Source: JASLDZ01 sp965199975
GTDB lineage: Bacteria > Pseudomonadota > Alphaproteobacteria > Caulobacterales > Caulobacteraceae
DNA length: 64,000 nucleotides
NCBI GenBank assembly: GCA_965199975.1
Contig: OZ241340.1
Span: 2,108,001 to 2,172,000, forward strand
Reading direction: 5' to 3'
Positions 23,353 through 31,907 of the stretch are shown here, in pieces (within the stretch, counting starts at the first letter, position 1; the number at the start of each line of letters is the position of its first letter). Made by a program: the position numbers and the translations under genes. Under the pieces are notes generated by a model, which was not told the origin of the DNA, did not search any database, and worked only from the letters and a program-made list of their open reading frames with translations.

Positions 23353-24768
23353 CTAGAACTGCGCCTGGATCTCGCGCCCGCCGCGCAGGATCGTCAAACT
23401 CCACCGCCCCGCCTGCAGCACAGCCGCCAAGCCGGCGGCGCTGCGCACGCGCTGGCCGTTGACGGACGTGACGATGTCGCCCGCGCGGAAGCCCTGCTGG
23501 GCGGCGATGCCGTCCACCGCGGTGATCAGCACGCCCTCCTGGAAGGGGTCGGCCCCGTACTGGTCGGCGCTGGCGGGCGAGAGCGTGGCCACCGTGGCGC
23601 CGGACAGCGGCTGGCGGCCGGTGAGCTTGCGCGTGTCCACGGCCCCCGGCGGATCGGTCAGCTTCACGCGCACGTCGTGCGTCGCGCCCCCCCCGTGGCG
23701 CACGCCCAGCACCAGGACGTCGCCCGCCCGGTGGGTGGCCGAGGCGTAGTTGACGCTGGCCTCGTCGTTCACGGCCTGGCCGTCGACGGTCATGATCAGG
23801 TCGCCGGCGCGGATGCCGGCCGCCTCCGCGGGGCTCCCGGCATAGACGCTGGCCGCCAGCACGCCCTGCGGCCGGTCGAGGCCCAGCGACTTGGCGGTGT
23901 CGGCGTCCACCGCCTGCAGCTTGAGGCCCAGCCAGGCGCGGCGCACCGAGGTCGCGCCCGAAACCGCGCTCTCCACCACCCGGCGCACCAGCGGCGCGGG
24001 AATGGCGAAGCCCACGCCGGCCGAGGAGCCGGAACGCGACAGGATGAAGGTGTTCACGCCGACCAGGTTGCCGCTCATGTCCACCAGCGGGCCGCCGGAG
24101 TTGCCCGGATTGATGGAGGCGTCGGTCTGGATGTAGCTGCCGAAGTCGTCGGCCCCGCCGGTGGTGCGGCCGAGGGCCGAGATGATGCCGTTGGTGACGG
24201 TCTGGCCCACGCCGAAGGGATCGCCGATCGCCAGCACCAGGTCGCCCACTTCGATGTCGCTGCGTTCGGCGATAGGCAGCACCGGCAGCTTCTCGCCCTT
24301 GGTGTCGATCTTGAGCACGGCGAGGTCGGAGCGCGCGTCGTCCAGGAGCACCTTGGCGGTGAACTCGCGCCGGTCGGCGAGCGCCACGGTGATCTCCTGC
24401 CCGCCCGCGATCACGTGGTGGTTGGTGATGATCAGCCCGTCCGCCCGCACGATGGCGCCCGAGCCGAGCGAGCCCTCCACCTGCTCGCGCGGCACGCCCA
24501 TGCCGCCGAAGAAGGCGAAGAAGGGGTCCACCTGCGTACGCACGATGCGCTTGGAGGAGATGTTGACCACCGCCGGGGCCGCACGCCGCACGATCGGCGC
24601 GAAGCTCAGCTTCATGGTCGCCAGATCGGGCGGCGGCGCCCGGTTCGGCTGGGCCAGTCCCGCCGCGGTGCGGCTCTGCGGCGTCTGCGCGGCGCCGGAC
24701 TGCGGCTGCGAGCACGCGGCGACGAGGGCGGCCATCGAGGCGGCGAAGGCGAGGCGGGAACGGCGCAT
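23353..24768 (-). CDS. Do/DegP-like serine protease with PDZ domains, predicted lipoprotein
   Basis: Protein of 471 aa from ATG 24768. The N-terminus is a lipoprotein signal with lipobox LVAAC (Cys19), unusual for DegP, which is normally soluble. The trypsin-like domain (about 55-260) has the triad His118 (TNHHVIA), Asp148 (ARSDLAVLK) and Ser224 (NPGNSGGPL). Two PDZ domains follow (about 270-360 and 390-470). It should act as a periplasmic quality-control protease or chaperone tethered to a membrane. It shares orientation with the MFS gene 62 bp upstream. The first PDZ region has the usual GIRAGDLIMTVDG core. Confidence 0.9.
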   Translation of the reverse strand: MRRSRLAFAASMAALVAACSQPQSGAAQTPQSRTAAGLAQPNRAPPPDLATMKLSFAPIVRRAAPAVVNISSKRIVRTQVDPFFAFFGGMGVPREQVEGSLGSGAIVRADGLIITNHHVIAGGQEITVALADRREFTAKVLLDDARSDLAVLKIDTKGEKLPVLPIAERSDIEVGDLVLAIGDPFGVGQTVTNGIISALGRTTGGADDFGSYIQTDASINPGNSGGPLVDMSGNLVGVNTFILSRSGSSAGVGFAIPAPLVRRVVESAVSGATSVRRAWLGLKLQAVDADTAKSLGLDRPQGVLAASVYAGSPAEAAGIRAGDLIMTVDGQAVNDEASVNYASATHRAGDVLVLGVRHGGGATHDVRVKLTDPPGAVDTRKLTGRQPLSGATVATLSPASADQYGADPFQEGVLITAVDGIAAQQGFRAGDIVTSVNGQRVRSAAGLAAVLQAGRWSLTILRGGREIQAQF

Positions 24769-24830
24769 GACGGCTCGGGCTGGCGTTGAGGTGACCTTGG
24801 CCGCACGCATGGCGCGTCCAGCGGGCGCGA

Positions 24831-26144
24831 TTATGGCGCGCTCGCCTTGTCCAGTTTCGGCGCGCCAAGCGTGATGATCAGCGCCGCCACGTACAGGGCC
24901 GCCGCCACATACATCGCCAGCCCGGGCGCATAGCGGCCACCCGAGATCGACCAGGCGAAGAGAGTGGTGAAGAAGATCGGCCCTATGAGCCCCGCCATGG
25001 CCATCACGCCGGCGTTCGCCCCCTGCAGCCGCCCCTGCATGGTGCGCGGCACCCGGCGCGTCATCACCCCTTGCAGGCCCGGCATGATCAGGCCCGACAT
25101 GGCGGCGAAGGGCACGCCGAACCAGTACATCCAGCCCACCGGCGCGGTGGCGTAGATCACGAAGGCGGCCGTGCCGAAGGCGAAGCCCGTGTAGATCGCC
25201 GTGCGCTCGCCGAAGCGCGCCACGAAGGGCTTGATCAGCGTCCACTGAACGACCATCGACGCCGCGCCCGACGCCATCAGCGCCGCGCCCACCAGCGTCG
25301 GCCCCCAATGGTAGCGGTAGCCCACGTAGAGCACGAAGGAGGAGATGAAGACCTGCACCGCCAGATAGAACAGCATCAGGATCACCGCGAAACGTGGCAG
25401 CTGCGGGTGCAGACCGTAGATCTTCATCGAGCTGATCGGGTTGGCGTTCTTGAAATGGAAGGGCGCGCGCCGGTCCAGCGGCAGCGACTCCGGCAGGACG
25501 AAGAGGCCGTAGACGCCGTTGATCAGCGAGAAGCACGCCGCCCCCCAGAAGGGCGCACGCGGCCCCAGGTGGGCGAGAAGGCCGCCCAGGCCCGGGCCGA
25601 TGATGAAGCCCACGCTGAACACCGTGCCCATCAGCCCGAAGGCCGCCGCCCGCTTGGCGTCGTCCGGCTCGTCGGCGTTGAGGTCGGCGATGTAGGCGTT
25701 GGCGGTGGAGAACGACGCCGCGGTCATGCCGCTGACGATGCGCCCGAGGAACAGCCAGACCAGGCCGGGAGCCAGCGCCATGAACACGAAGTCGCACCCC
25801 AGCCCGAAGATGGAGGCCAGCAGCACGGGTCGGCGCCCAAACCGGTCGGACAAGGCGCCCTGGATGGGAGAGAAGATGAACTGCATCAGCGCGAACGCCG
25901 CGCCGAACAGGCCGTAGACCTGGGCCCCCTTCGCCTCGTTCCCAACGAAGCCGACGACGAGCGGCGGCAGCACCGGGATGATGATGCCGATGGCGATGAT
26001 GTCGATCAGGGCGGTGGCCAGGATGAAGGCCACCGCCGCGCGGCGGCGCTGCGGCGGCGCGCCCGCGCCCAGCACGGCGGGGGCCGCGTTCGGATCGGCG
26101 GCGGGAAGCGGCGCGACCGCGGCGGCGGGGGGCTCGGTCGTCAT
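24831..26144 (-). CDS. MFS drug exporter, TetA/TCR-like
   Basis: Protein of 437 aa with 12 predicted transmembrane helices. Start ATG 26144 overlaps the stop of the upstream SRPBCC gene (ATGA). Signature motif A of drug/H+ antiporters is present (GALSDRFGRRPVLL, between helices 2 and 3). The first helix carries ALIDIIAIGIIIPVLPPLV, as in tetracycline-resistance-like exporters of alphaproteobacteria. The substrate cannot be read from the sequence. It is the last gene of an ArsR-SRPBCC-MFS group. Confidence 0.88.
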   Translation of the reverse strand: MTTEPPAAAVAPLPAADPNAAPAVLGAGAPPQRRRAAVAFILATALIDIIAIGIIIPVLPPLVVGFVGNEAKGAQVYGLFGAAFALMQFIFSPIQGALSDRFGRRPVLLASIFGLGCDFVFMALAPGLVWLFLGRIVSGMTAASFSTANAYIADLNADEPDDAKRAAAFGLMGTVFSVGFIIGPGLGGLLAHLGPRAPFWGAACFSLINGVYGLFVLPESLPLDRRAPFHFKNANPISSMKIYGLHPQLPRFAVILMLFYLAVQVFISSFVLYVGYRYHWGPTLVGAALMASGAASMVVQWTLIKPFVARFGERTAIYTGFAFGTAAFVIYATAPVGWMYWFGVPFAAMSGLIMPGLQGVMTRRVPRTMQGRLQGANAGVMAMAGLIGPIFFTTLFAWSISGGRYAPGLAMYVAAALYVAALIITLGAPKLDKASAP

Positions 26145-26632
26145 GATTCGGCCGAGGCTGCGGTCACCTCGGCCTTGTAGCGTGCAAGCTGGGCTGTCCA
26201 CCACTCGCCCAACCGCCGCATCAGGTCAGCGGGCGGGGCGCCGTGGCGCGCGACGTGGCTCGACGGCACGCGCTCCCAGCCACGGTGGGTGACGGTGACG
26301 CGGGTGAGCTCGCCCACGGCGGTGAAGCTCACCTCCACCTCGGTGGCGTCCTCCGGTCCAAGCGACGCTGGCCGCCAGCTGAAGCTCACGCGGACGGGCC
26401 GCTCCCAGGCGATGACGCGCCCGAACTCGAAGGTGCGCCCATCCGCCAGCGTCTCGACCAGCCGGCCGTCTGGCCCGGGATCAAGCAGGGCGACCGCGCC
26501 GGGCGCGGGGGGCGCGGTGGCGAACAGGGGGTGCGGCCGCCACCAGGCGCCGAGCTTGCCGGTGAAGGCGTCGAACGCCGCCTCCAGCCCGGCCGCCACC
26601 CGCACCGAGACCTGCGCCGCCGACGCGCTCAT
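26141..26632 (-). CDS. SRPBCC/AHSA1-type protein
   Basis: Protein of 163 aa with the START-like fold of Aha1-type SRPBCC proteins: VSVRVAAGLEAAFDAFTGKLGAWW, then GRVIAWERPVRVSFSWRP, EVEVSFTAVGELTRVTVTHRGWE, and the C-terminal helix LMRRLGEWWTAQLARYKAE. Such proteins bind hydrophobic ligands and often sit next to an ArsR regulator, as here. Start and stop overlap both neighbours by 4 nt, so ArsR, SRPBCC and MFS were built as one coupled operon. Confidence 0.85.
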   Translation of the reverse strand: MSASAAQVSVRVAAGLEAAFDAFTGKLGAWWRPHPLFATAPPAPGAVALLDPGPDGRLVETLADGRTFEFGRVIAWERPVRVSFSWRPASLGPEDATEVEVSFTAVGELTRVTVTHRGWERVPSSHVARHGAPPADLMRRLGEWWTAQLARYKAEVTAASAES

Positions 26633-26862
26633 CGGCGCTCGACGTGCGCCTTGAAGGCGGCGAGCTCTTCGCACCACGCCCCCTCCAGCGCCGCGATCCA
26701 GGCGGCGAGGCCGGCGGTCGCCCGCGGGCGCAGCCGGTAGCGCCGCACGCGCGCGTCGGGTCCGGCGTGATCCTCCTCCACCAGCCCGCTCTCGCGCAGC
26801 ACCTTGAGGTGGCGGCTCATGGCCGGCGCCGGCAGCGCGACCGCACGCGCCAGCTCGCGCCC
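26629..26862 (-). pseudogene. ArsR-family regulator, 5' end missing
   Basis: The C-terminal two thirds of an ArsR winged helix is clear: recognition helix and wing in ARAVALPAPAMSRHLKVLRE, then SGLVEEDHAGPDARVRRYRL and an acidic C-terminal helix. The expected N-terminus (the ALADPTRR region and first two helices) is absent in all frames upstream. Starting at the internal ATG (26820) would leave 63 aa without the first half of the domain. Either the 5' end was deleted or replaced, or a very short variant is made. Overlaps the SRPBCC gene by 4 nt. Confidence 0.6.
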
Positions 26863-26956
26863 ATGCCCGGGAATGTGACCTCTGCAACACGAAGACCGCT
26901 GGAGCCTCGTCCCATGTCTGAGAAAGGCGATATATCAAGCTCGCAGGCGTCCGCCT

Positions 26957-26980
26957 GAACGGTCAGTCTCTGACCGGTTC
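26957..26980. promoter_or_regulatory. Inverted repeat upstream of the truncated arsR
   Basis: GAACGGTCAG - TCT - CTGACCGGTTC pairs over about 10 bp with one mismatch or bulge. No T-run follows. Could be an operator left from the intact regulatory region. Confidence 0.4.
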
Positions 26981-27014
26981 AGTGGAACGGAGAACTGCCC
27001 GGTCGACAATAAGA

Positions 27015-27052
27015 GAAAGCCCCCGGAGCCGGGGGCTTCGGGGGCTTTTTCC
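27015..27052. terminator. Bidirectional terminator after the ribosomal cluster
   Basis: AAGCCCCCGG-AG-CCGGGGGCTT (27017-27038) forms a strong stem; an alternative pairing uses the next CGGGGGCTTTTT. On the minus strand it is followed by TCTCTTATT and ends the S10-spc-alpha operon 20-50 bp after rplQ. On the plus strand the alternative form ends in five T. Confidence 0.8.
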
Positions 27053-27070
27053 TATGTGAGTGCGCGATGC

Positions 27071-27493
27071 CTACTCGTCGTCGCCGTAGGCCGAAGAGCC
27101 CTGGACGGGACCGGAGTCCTTGCCCTTTTCGTTCACGTCGCGGTCGACGAACTCGATCACCGCCATCGGCGCGTTGTCACCATGGCGGAAGCCGGCCTTG
27201 AGCACGCGGATGTAGCCGCCCTGGCGCTCCGCGTATCGCGGGCCGAGCGTGGCGAACAGCTTGCCGACCTGCTCGATGTCGCGCACCTGGCTGATGGCTT
27301 GGCGGCGCGCATGCAGGTCGCCGCGCTTGCCGAGCGTCACCAGCTTCTCGACGAAGGGCCGCAGCTCCTTGGCCTTGGGGAGCGTGGTGACGATCTGCTC
27401 GTGCTTGATGAGGCTGGCGCTCATGTTGGCGAACATGGCGGCGCGGTGGGCCGAGGTGCGGCCCAGCTTGCGGTGGGCGATTCCGTGACGCAT
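27071..27493 (-). CDS. rplQ: 50S ribosomal protein L17
   Basis: Protein of 140 aa. MRHGIAHRKLGRTSAHRAAM is the invariant L17 N-terminus, and GGYIRVLKAGFRHGDNAPMAVIE is the conserved C-terminal part. L17 binds 23S rRNA near the exit tunnel. It is the last gene of the cluster, 140 bp after rpoA and just before the terminator. The C-terminal extension past residue 120 is acidic and variable, as in other alphaproteobacteria. Confidence 0.97.
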   Translation of the reverse strand: MRHGIAHRKLGRTSAHRAAMFANMSASLIKHEQIVTTLPKAKELRPFVEKLVTLGKRGDLHARRQAISQVRDIEQVGKLFATLGPRYAERQGGYIRVLKAGFRHGDNAPMAVIEFVDRDVNEKGKDSGPVQGSSAYGDDE

Positions 27494-27635
27494 CGAACTA
27501 AGTCTCCATGGGCTCCCGGCCCGGCTGCAGTCCTCCCCGCCCGTCGCCCGGAGGGGTCTTCACGATGCGCCGGGGACCTCCGCCGCGGAGGCGGCGTCAA
27601 CGGTCCCGTTCAAGCGACGGCGCGGTGGTCTCGGC

Positions 27636-28667
27636 TCAGGCGTCCTCGAACTTCTTGGCGAGGTCGTCGATGTTCTCGGGCGGCCAGTTCGGCACGTCCA
27701 TGCCCAGGTGCAGGTTCATGGCGGTCAGCACCTCCTTGATCTCGTTCAAGGATTTGCGTCCGAAGTTCGGAGTGCGCAGCATCTCGCCCTCGGTCTTCTG
27801 GATCAGGTCGCCGATATAGACGATGTTGTCGTTCTTCAGGCAGTTGGCCGAGCGCACGGAGAGCTCCAGCTCGTCGACCTTCTTGAGCAGCGCCGGATTG
27901 AAGGGCAGCTCGGGCTTGGCTTCGTCGGCGACGCGCTGGCGTGGCTCCTCGAAGGTGATGAAGATGTTGAGCTGGTCCTGCAGGATGCGGGCGGCGTAGG
28001 CCACCGCATCCACTGGCGTGACCGCGCCGTTGGTCTCCACCTCGAGGACCAGCTTGTCGTAGTCGAGGCTCTGGCCCTGGCGGGTGGGCTCGACGCGGTA
28101 GGCCACGCGCTTCACCGGCGAGTAGAGCGCGTCCACCGAGATCAGGCCGATCGGCGCGTCCTCGGGGCGATTGCGCTCGGCCGAGACGTAGCCCTTGCCG
28201 TTCTGCACGGTGAGCTCCATCCGCACCGAGGCGCCGTCGTCCAGCGTGCAGATCACGTGGTTCTTGTCGAGGATTTCGATGTCGGCCGGCAGCTCAATGT
28301 CGGCGGCGGTGACCATGCCGGGGCCGGTCTTGCGCAGGGTCATACGCTTGGGGCCCTCGCCATGCATGCGCAGGGCCAGCGCCTTGAGGTTCAGCACGAT
28401 GTCGACCACGTCCTCGCGCACGCCCTCGATGGACGAGAACTCGTGCACCACGCCGTCGATCTGCACCGCGGTGATGGCCGCGCCCTGCAGCGAAGAGAGA
28501 AGCACCCGGCGCAGCGAATTGCCCAGCGTCACGCCGAAGCCGCGCTCCAGCGGCTCGGCGATCATGCGCGCCTTGCGGTTGGCGTCCTTGCCGGTCTCGA
28601 TCTGCGGCTTCTCGGGGCGGATCAGCTCTTGCCAGTTGCGTTCGATCACGGGCGTTCTCTCGGACAT
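27636..28667 (-). CDS. rpoA: RNA polymerase alpha subunit
   Basis: Protein of 343 aa. The N-terminal assembly domain shows AEPLERGFGVTLGNSLRRVL. The C-terminal domain that binds UP elements and activators starts near residue 255 and includes ELSVRSANCLKNDNIVYIGDL and FGRKSLNEIKEVL. Length and both domains are normal. It lies between rpsK and rplQ, the standard alpha-operon position. Confidence 0.98.
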   Translation of the reverse strand: MSERTPVIERNWQELIRPEKPQIETGKDANRKARMIAEPLERGFGVTLGNSLRRVLLSSLQGAAITAVQIDGVVHEFSSIEGVREDVVDIVLNLKALALRMHGEGPKRMTLRKTGPGMVTAADIELPADIEILDKNHVICTLDDGASVRMELTVQNGKGYVSAERNRPEDAPIGLISVDALYSPVKRVAYRVEPTRQGQSLDYDKLVLEVETNGAVTPVDAVAYAARILQDQLNIFITFEEPRQRVADEAKPELPFNPALLKKVDELELSVRSANCLKNDNIVYIGDLIQKTEGEMLRTPNFGRKSLNEIKEVLTAMNLHLGMDVPNWPPENIDDLAKKFEDA

Positions 28668-28749
28668 GTGCGAGGCGCCCTGCCGCAGCCGGCGGGCGCC
28701 TCAAGCAGGGGGCGGATTTCAGCGCGCCGCGGCGGCCGGCGCGCTCGGG

Positions 28750-29139
28750 TCAGACGCGGCGGCGCTTGGGCGGGCGGCAGCCGTTATGTGGGATCGGAGT
28801 CACGTCACGGATAGTGGTTATGGTCATGCCGGCGGCCTGAAGCGCGCGCAGAGCCGACTCGCGGCCGGAGCCGGGGCCCGAGACGTTGACCTCCAGCGTG
28901 CGCACGCCATGCTCCATGGCCTTCTTGCTTGCGTCCTCGGCCGCCATCTGGGCGGCGTACGGCGTCGACTTGCGCGAGCCCTTGAAACCCATGGTGCCGG
29001 CGCTCGACCACGAGACAGCATTGCCCTGCGCGTCGGTGATCGTGATCATGGTGTTGTTGAAGCTGGCGTTCACATGCGCCACGCCCGAGGTGATGTTCTT
29101 GCGCTCGCGCTTCTTGACGCGTTCCGGTGCCTTGGCCAT
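28750..29139 (-). CDS. rpsK: 30S ribosomal protein S11
   Basis: Protein of 129 aa. VAHVNASFNNTMITITDAQGN and SGPGSGRESALRALQAAG are S11 signatures, and the C-terminus PIPHNGCRPPKRRRV is the usual basic tail. S11 forms part of the platform of the 30S subunit with S6 and S18. It follows rpsM by 12 bp. Confidence 0.98.
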   Translation of the reverse strand: MAKAPERVKKRERKNITSGVAHVNASFNNTMITITDAQGNAVSWSSAGTMGFKGSRKSTPYAAQMAAEDASKKAMEHGVRTLEVNVSGPGSGRESALRALQAAGMTITTIRDVTPIPHNGCRPPKRRRV

Positions 29140-29151
29140 CGATTGCTGCTC

Positions 29152-29520
29152 TTATTTCTTCTTGCCGGCGATCGGCTTGGCCGGACCCTTGCGAGTACGG
29201 GCATTGGTATGGGTGCGCTGGCCACGCGTGGGCAGGCCGCGCCTGTGGCGCAGGCCGCGGTAGGACGCGATGTCCTGCAGCCGCTTGATGTTCATCACCG
29301 TCTCGCGGCGCAGGTCGCCCTCGACGGTGTAGTCGCGGTCGATTGCTTCGCGGATCTGAAGCACCTCGGCGTCCGAGAGTTGGTTGACGCGGCGGCTTTC
29401 GTCGAGGCCGACCTTATCCATGATTTCCTTGGCGATGGCCGGGCCGACACCGTGGATGTACTGGAGCGCGATCTCCACGCGCTTGTTGGTCGGTATGTTG
29501 ACGCCTGCGATACGAGCCAC
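29152..29520 (-). CDS. rpsM: 30S ribosomal protein S13
   Basis: Protein of 122 aa. It starts ARIAGVNIPTNKRVEIALQYI and carries GLRHRRGLPTRGQRTHTNAR near the C-terminus, both diagnostic of S13. The protein contacts the head of 30S and the P-site tRNA. Gap of 178 bp to adk upstream, which may hold a separate promoter. rpmJ is not found between secY and rpsM. Confidence 0.98.
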   Translation of the reverse strand: MARIAGVNIPTNKRVEIALQYIHGVGPAIAKEIMDKVGLDESRRVNQLSDAEVLQIREAIDRDYTVEGDLRRETVMNIKRLQDIASYRGLRHRRGLPTRGQRTHTNARTRKGPAKPIAGKKK

Positions 29521-29698
29521 GCCTGTCTCTCTCCTGGTCTCGCGCTACGGTCTGGAACGCAAAAAAGGGCCGGGCCACCTGCAGGCGGGACCGGCGTCGC
29601 GCTCCACGCGTTTCGCGGAAGGCGCTCTTATAAGCACGAATCGCCGCGGGTCAACGGGCTTGCGGGCGAGCCCCGCCTGCATGGGAGCGTGCGCAGCT

Positions 29699-30271
29699 CT
29701 AAGCCGCCACGCCTTCCAACGCCCGGTCGATCTCCCTCGCCACCACGTCGATGGAAGCCATGCCGTCCACCTCGCTCAGCTTGTCCTGGTCGGCATAGAA
29801 CGACACCAGCGGCTTGGTCTGCGTATCATAGGCGTGCAGGCGCGTCTGGAAGGTCTCAGGGTTGTCGTCGGGCCGACCCTGAGCTTCGAAACGCTTGGTG
29901 ATGCGAGAGATCAACGCGTCGTGGTCGACCTTGAGGCGCACCACGATATCCACGCGCTTGCCGAGCTTCGTAAGCAGTTCGTCCAGCGCCTGCGCCTGGG
30001 CGATGGTGCGTGGGAAGCCGTCGAAGATGGCACCGCCCGCGTCTTCGGCAGCTTCGAGCTTCTCCTCGATCAGGCAGATCACGACGTCGTCCGAGACCAG
30101 CTCGCCCGAATCGACGATGGCCTTGACGCGCTTGCCCAGTGAACTCTCCGCCCGGATAGCCGCGCGCAGCATGTCGCCTGTGGAGAGCTGCACCATGCGC
30201 CGCTGGCTGACCAGCCGAGCCGCCTGAGTGCCCTTCCCCGCGCCGGGCGGGCCGAACAGGATGAGATTCAC
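29699..30271 (-). CDS. adk: Adenylate kinase, short form
   Basis: Protein of 190 aa from GTG 30271. P-loop GPPGAGKGTQ is at residues 7-16. The NMP-binding part is LSTGDMLRAAIRAES, and GFPRTIAQAQALDELL follows. The LID region is the short version (RFEAQGRPDDNPETFQTRL) with no zinc-binding Cys, typical of alphaproteobacteria. It converts AMP + ATP to 2 ADP. It lies between secY and rpsM as in related genomes; GTG is chosen because the coding similarity starts there. Confidence 0.96.
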   Translation of the reverse strand: MNLILFGPPGAGKGTQAARLVSQRRMVQLSTGDMLRAAIRAESSLGKRVKAIVDSGELVSDDVVICLIEEKLEAAEDAGGAIFDGFPRTIAQAQALDELLTKLGKRVDIVVRLKVDHDALISRITKRFEAQGRPDDNPETFQTRLHAYDTQTKPLVSFYADQDKLSEVDGMASIDVVAREIDRALEGVAA

Positions 30272-30297
30272 GTGCCGCCCCTCCCCTTCCGCCGACG

Positions 30298-31680
30298 CTA
30301 TCGGGCGCCACGTATGGCGGGCGTAGCCGAACGCCCGCCGGAGCGCAGCTTCGACTTGCGGATGAGCCCCTCGTACTGGTGGGCCAGGAGGTGGGACTGG
30401 ATCTGCGCCACCGTATCCATCGTGACGGTGATCACGATCAGGATCGAGGTGCCGCCGACGTAGAAGGTCTGGTTGGAGCCGCCGCCGGTCAGCAGCTCTG
30501 GCAGGATGCACACCGCAGTGATGTAACCCGCGCCCAGCACCGTAAGGCGCGTCAGCACGTGGTCGATATAGTTGGCGGTGTTCTTGCCCGGACGCACACC
30601 CGGGATGAAACCGCCGTGCTTGCGCAAGTTCTCCGCAGTCTCTTCAGGATTGAACTGAATGGAGGTGTAGAAGAAGGAGAAGAAGATGATCAGCGCCGCG
30701 TAGAGCACGATGAACAACGGCTGGCCGTGTTGCAGCTGGCTGGTAAGTCCCGGCAGCCACGACTTGATCCATGGCGGCAAGTTGGCGTTGTTCAGGAATC
30801 CGATCACCGTTGACGGCAGCAGCAGAAGCGAGCTGGCGAAGATCGGCGGGATCACGCCCGCGGTGTTGACCTTCAGCGGCAGAAAAGAACTCTCTCCACC
30901 ATACATCTTGTTGCCCTGCTGACGCTTTGGATACTGGATCAGCAGCCGACGTTGAGCGCGCTCGACGAAGACGATGGCGAAGACGATGCCGACGGCGAGG
31001 ACCACCACCACCAGAAGCAGCAGCGGGCCGACCTGGCCCGTCTGCGCCAGCGTCAGCGCGCGCCACACGCCCGTGGGCAGGCGCGCCACGATGCCGGCGA
31101 AGATGATCAGCGAGGTGCCGTTGCCGACACCGCGCGCGGTGATCTGCTCGCCCATCCACATCAGGAACAGCGTGCCGCCAGTCAGCGTCGCCACCGTCGA
31201 GAGGATGAAGAACAGCCCCGGCGCGCTCACTACGCCCTGCGTGTGCTCCAGTCCCATGCCGATGCCGAACGACTGCACCAGCGCAAGCGCCACGGTGAGG
31301 TAGCGGGTGTACTGATTGAGCTGCTTGCGCCCCGCCTCGCCGCCCTCTTTCCGCAGCTTCTCCCAGGGCGTGTAGATCGTGGCCATCAGCTGCACGATGA
31401 TCGAGGCCGAGATGTAGGGCGTCACGTTCAGCGACAGGATCGCCATATGCTGCACGGCGCCGCCGGAGAACATGTTGAACATGCCGAGGATGCCTTTGGA
31501 GGCCCCCTGGAAGGCGCGCCCGAAGGCGGCGGCGTCGATCCCCGGGATCGGAATGTAGGTGCCCAGCCGGTAGACGATCAGGCAGCCCAGGGTGAACCAC
31601 AGGCGTTTGTGCAAGTCCGTCGCCTTGGCGAAGGCCCCGACGTTCATGTTGGCGGCGAGCTGTTCGGCGGCGGAGGCCAT
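30298..31680 (-). CDS. secY: Protein translocase subunit SecY
   Basis: Protein of 460 aa with ten predicted transmembrane helices. Typical SecY motifs include RLGTYIPIPGIDAAAF in the plug region, YAQ-like RRLLIQYPKRQQGNKMYGG in the cytosolic loop, and FIPGVRPGKNTANYIDHVLTR. It forms the channel of SecYEG and sits between rplO and adk. Confidence 0.97.
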   Translation of the reverse strand: MASAAEQLAANMNVGAFAKATDLHKRLWFTLGCLIVYRLGTYIPIPGIDAAAFGRAFQGASKGILGMFNMFSGGAVQHMAILSLNVTPYISASIIVQLMATIYTPWEKLRKEGGEAGRKQLNQYTRYLTVALALVQSFGIGMGLEHTQGVVSAPGLFFILSTVATLTGGTLFLMWMGEQITARGVGNGTSLIIFAGIVARLPTGVWRALTLAQTGQVGPLLLLVVVVLAVGIVFAIVFVERAQRRLLIQYPKRQQGNKMYGGESSFLPLKVNTAGVIPPIFASSLLLLPSTVIGFLNNANLPPWIKSWLPGLTSQLQHGQPLFIVLYAALIIFFSFFYTSIQFNPEETAENLRKHGGFIPGVRPGKNTANYIDHVLTRLTVLGAGYITAVCILPELLTGGGSNQTFYVGGTSILIVITVTMDTVAQIQSHLLAHQYEGLIRKSKLRSGGRSATPAIRGAR

Positions 31681-31799
31681 GGCGTCTCGGACTTAAGCGG
31701 AAGCGGAAGATGTAGGCGGACGGCCGGTGCGTGTCACGCGACTGGAGGCCGCTATGTGACGGCAGGCCGCGGAGCTCAGATCGCCCAACCAGCCCGTCC

Positions 31800-31820
31800 T
31801 CCTCGGGCTTGTCCCGAGGA
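31800..31820. repeat. REP-like palindrome between rplO and secY
   Basis: TCCTCGGG - CTTGT - CCCGAGGA, an 8-bp perfect stem. Palindromes of this CCTCGGG(x)CCCGAGG type are scattered between genes in many Caulobacterales and sphingomonad genomes (general knowledge). Confidence 0.6.
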
Positions 31821-31867
31821 CCCAAGCCGGTGCGGGAACGACGGCGCCGACTTCGCGAACCACTGAA

Positions 31868-31888
31868 CCCTCGGCGCAAGGCCGAGGG
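31868..31888. repeat. Second hairpin between rplO and secY
   Basis: CCCTCGGC - GCAAG - GCCGAGGG, an 8-bp perfect stem 20 bp after the rplO stop. No T-run follows, so it may process or attenuate the operon mRNA rather than end it. Confidence 0.5.
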
Positions 31889-31907
31889 TAGCGGAACAAG
31901 GAGAGGC

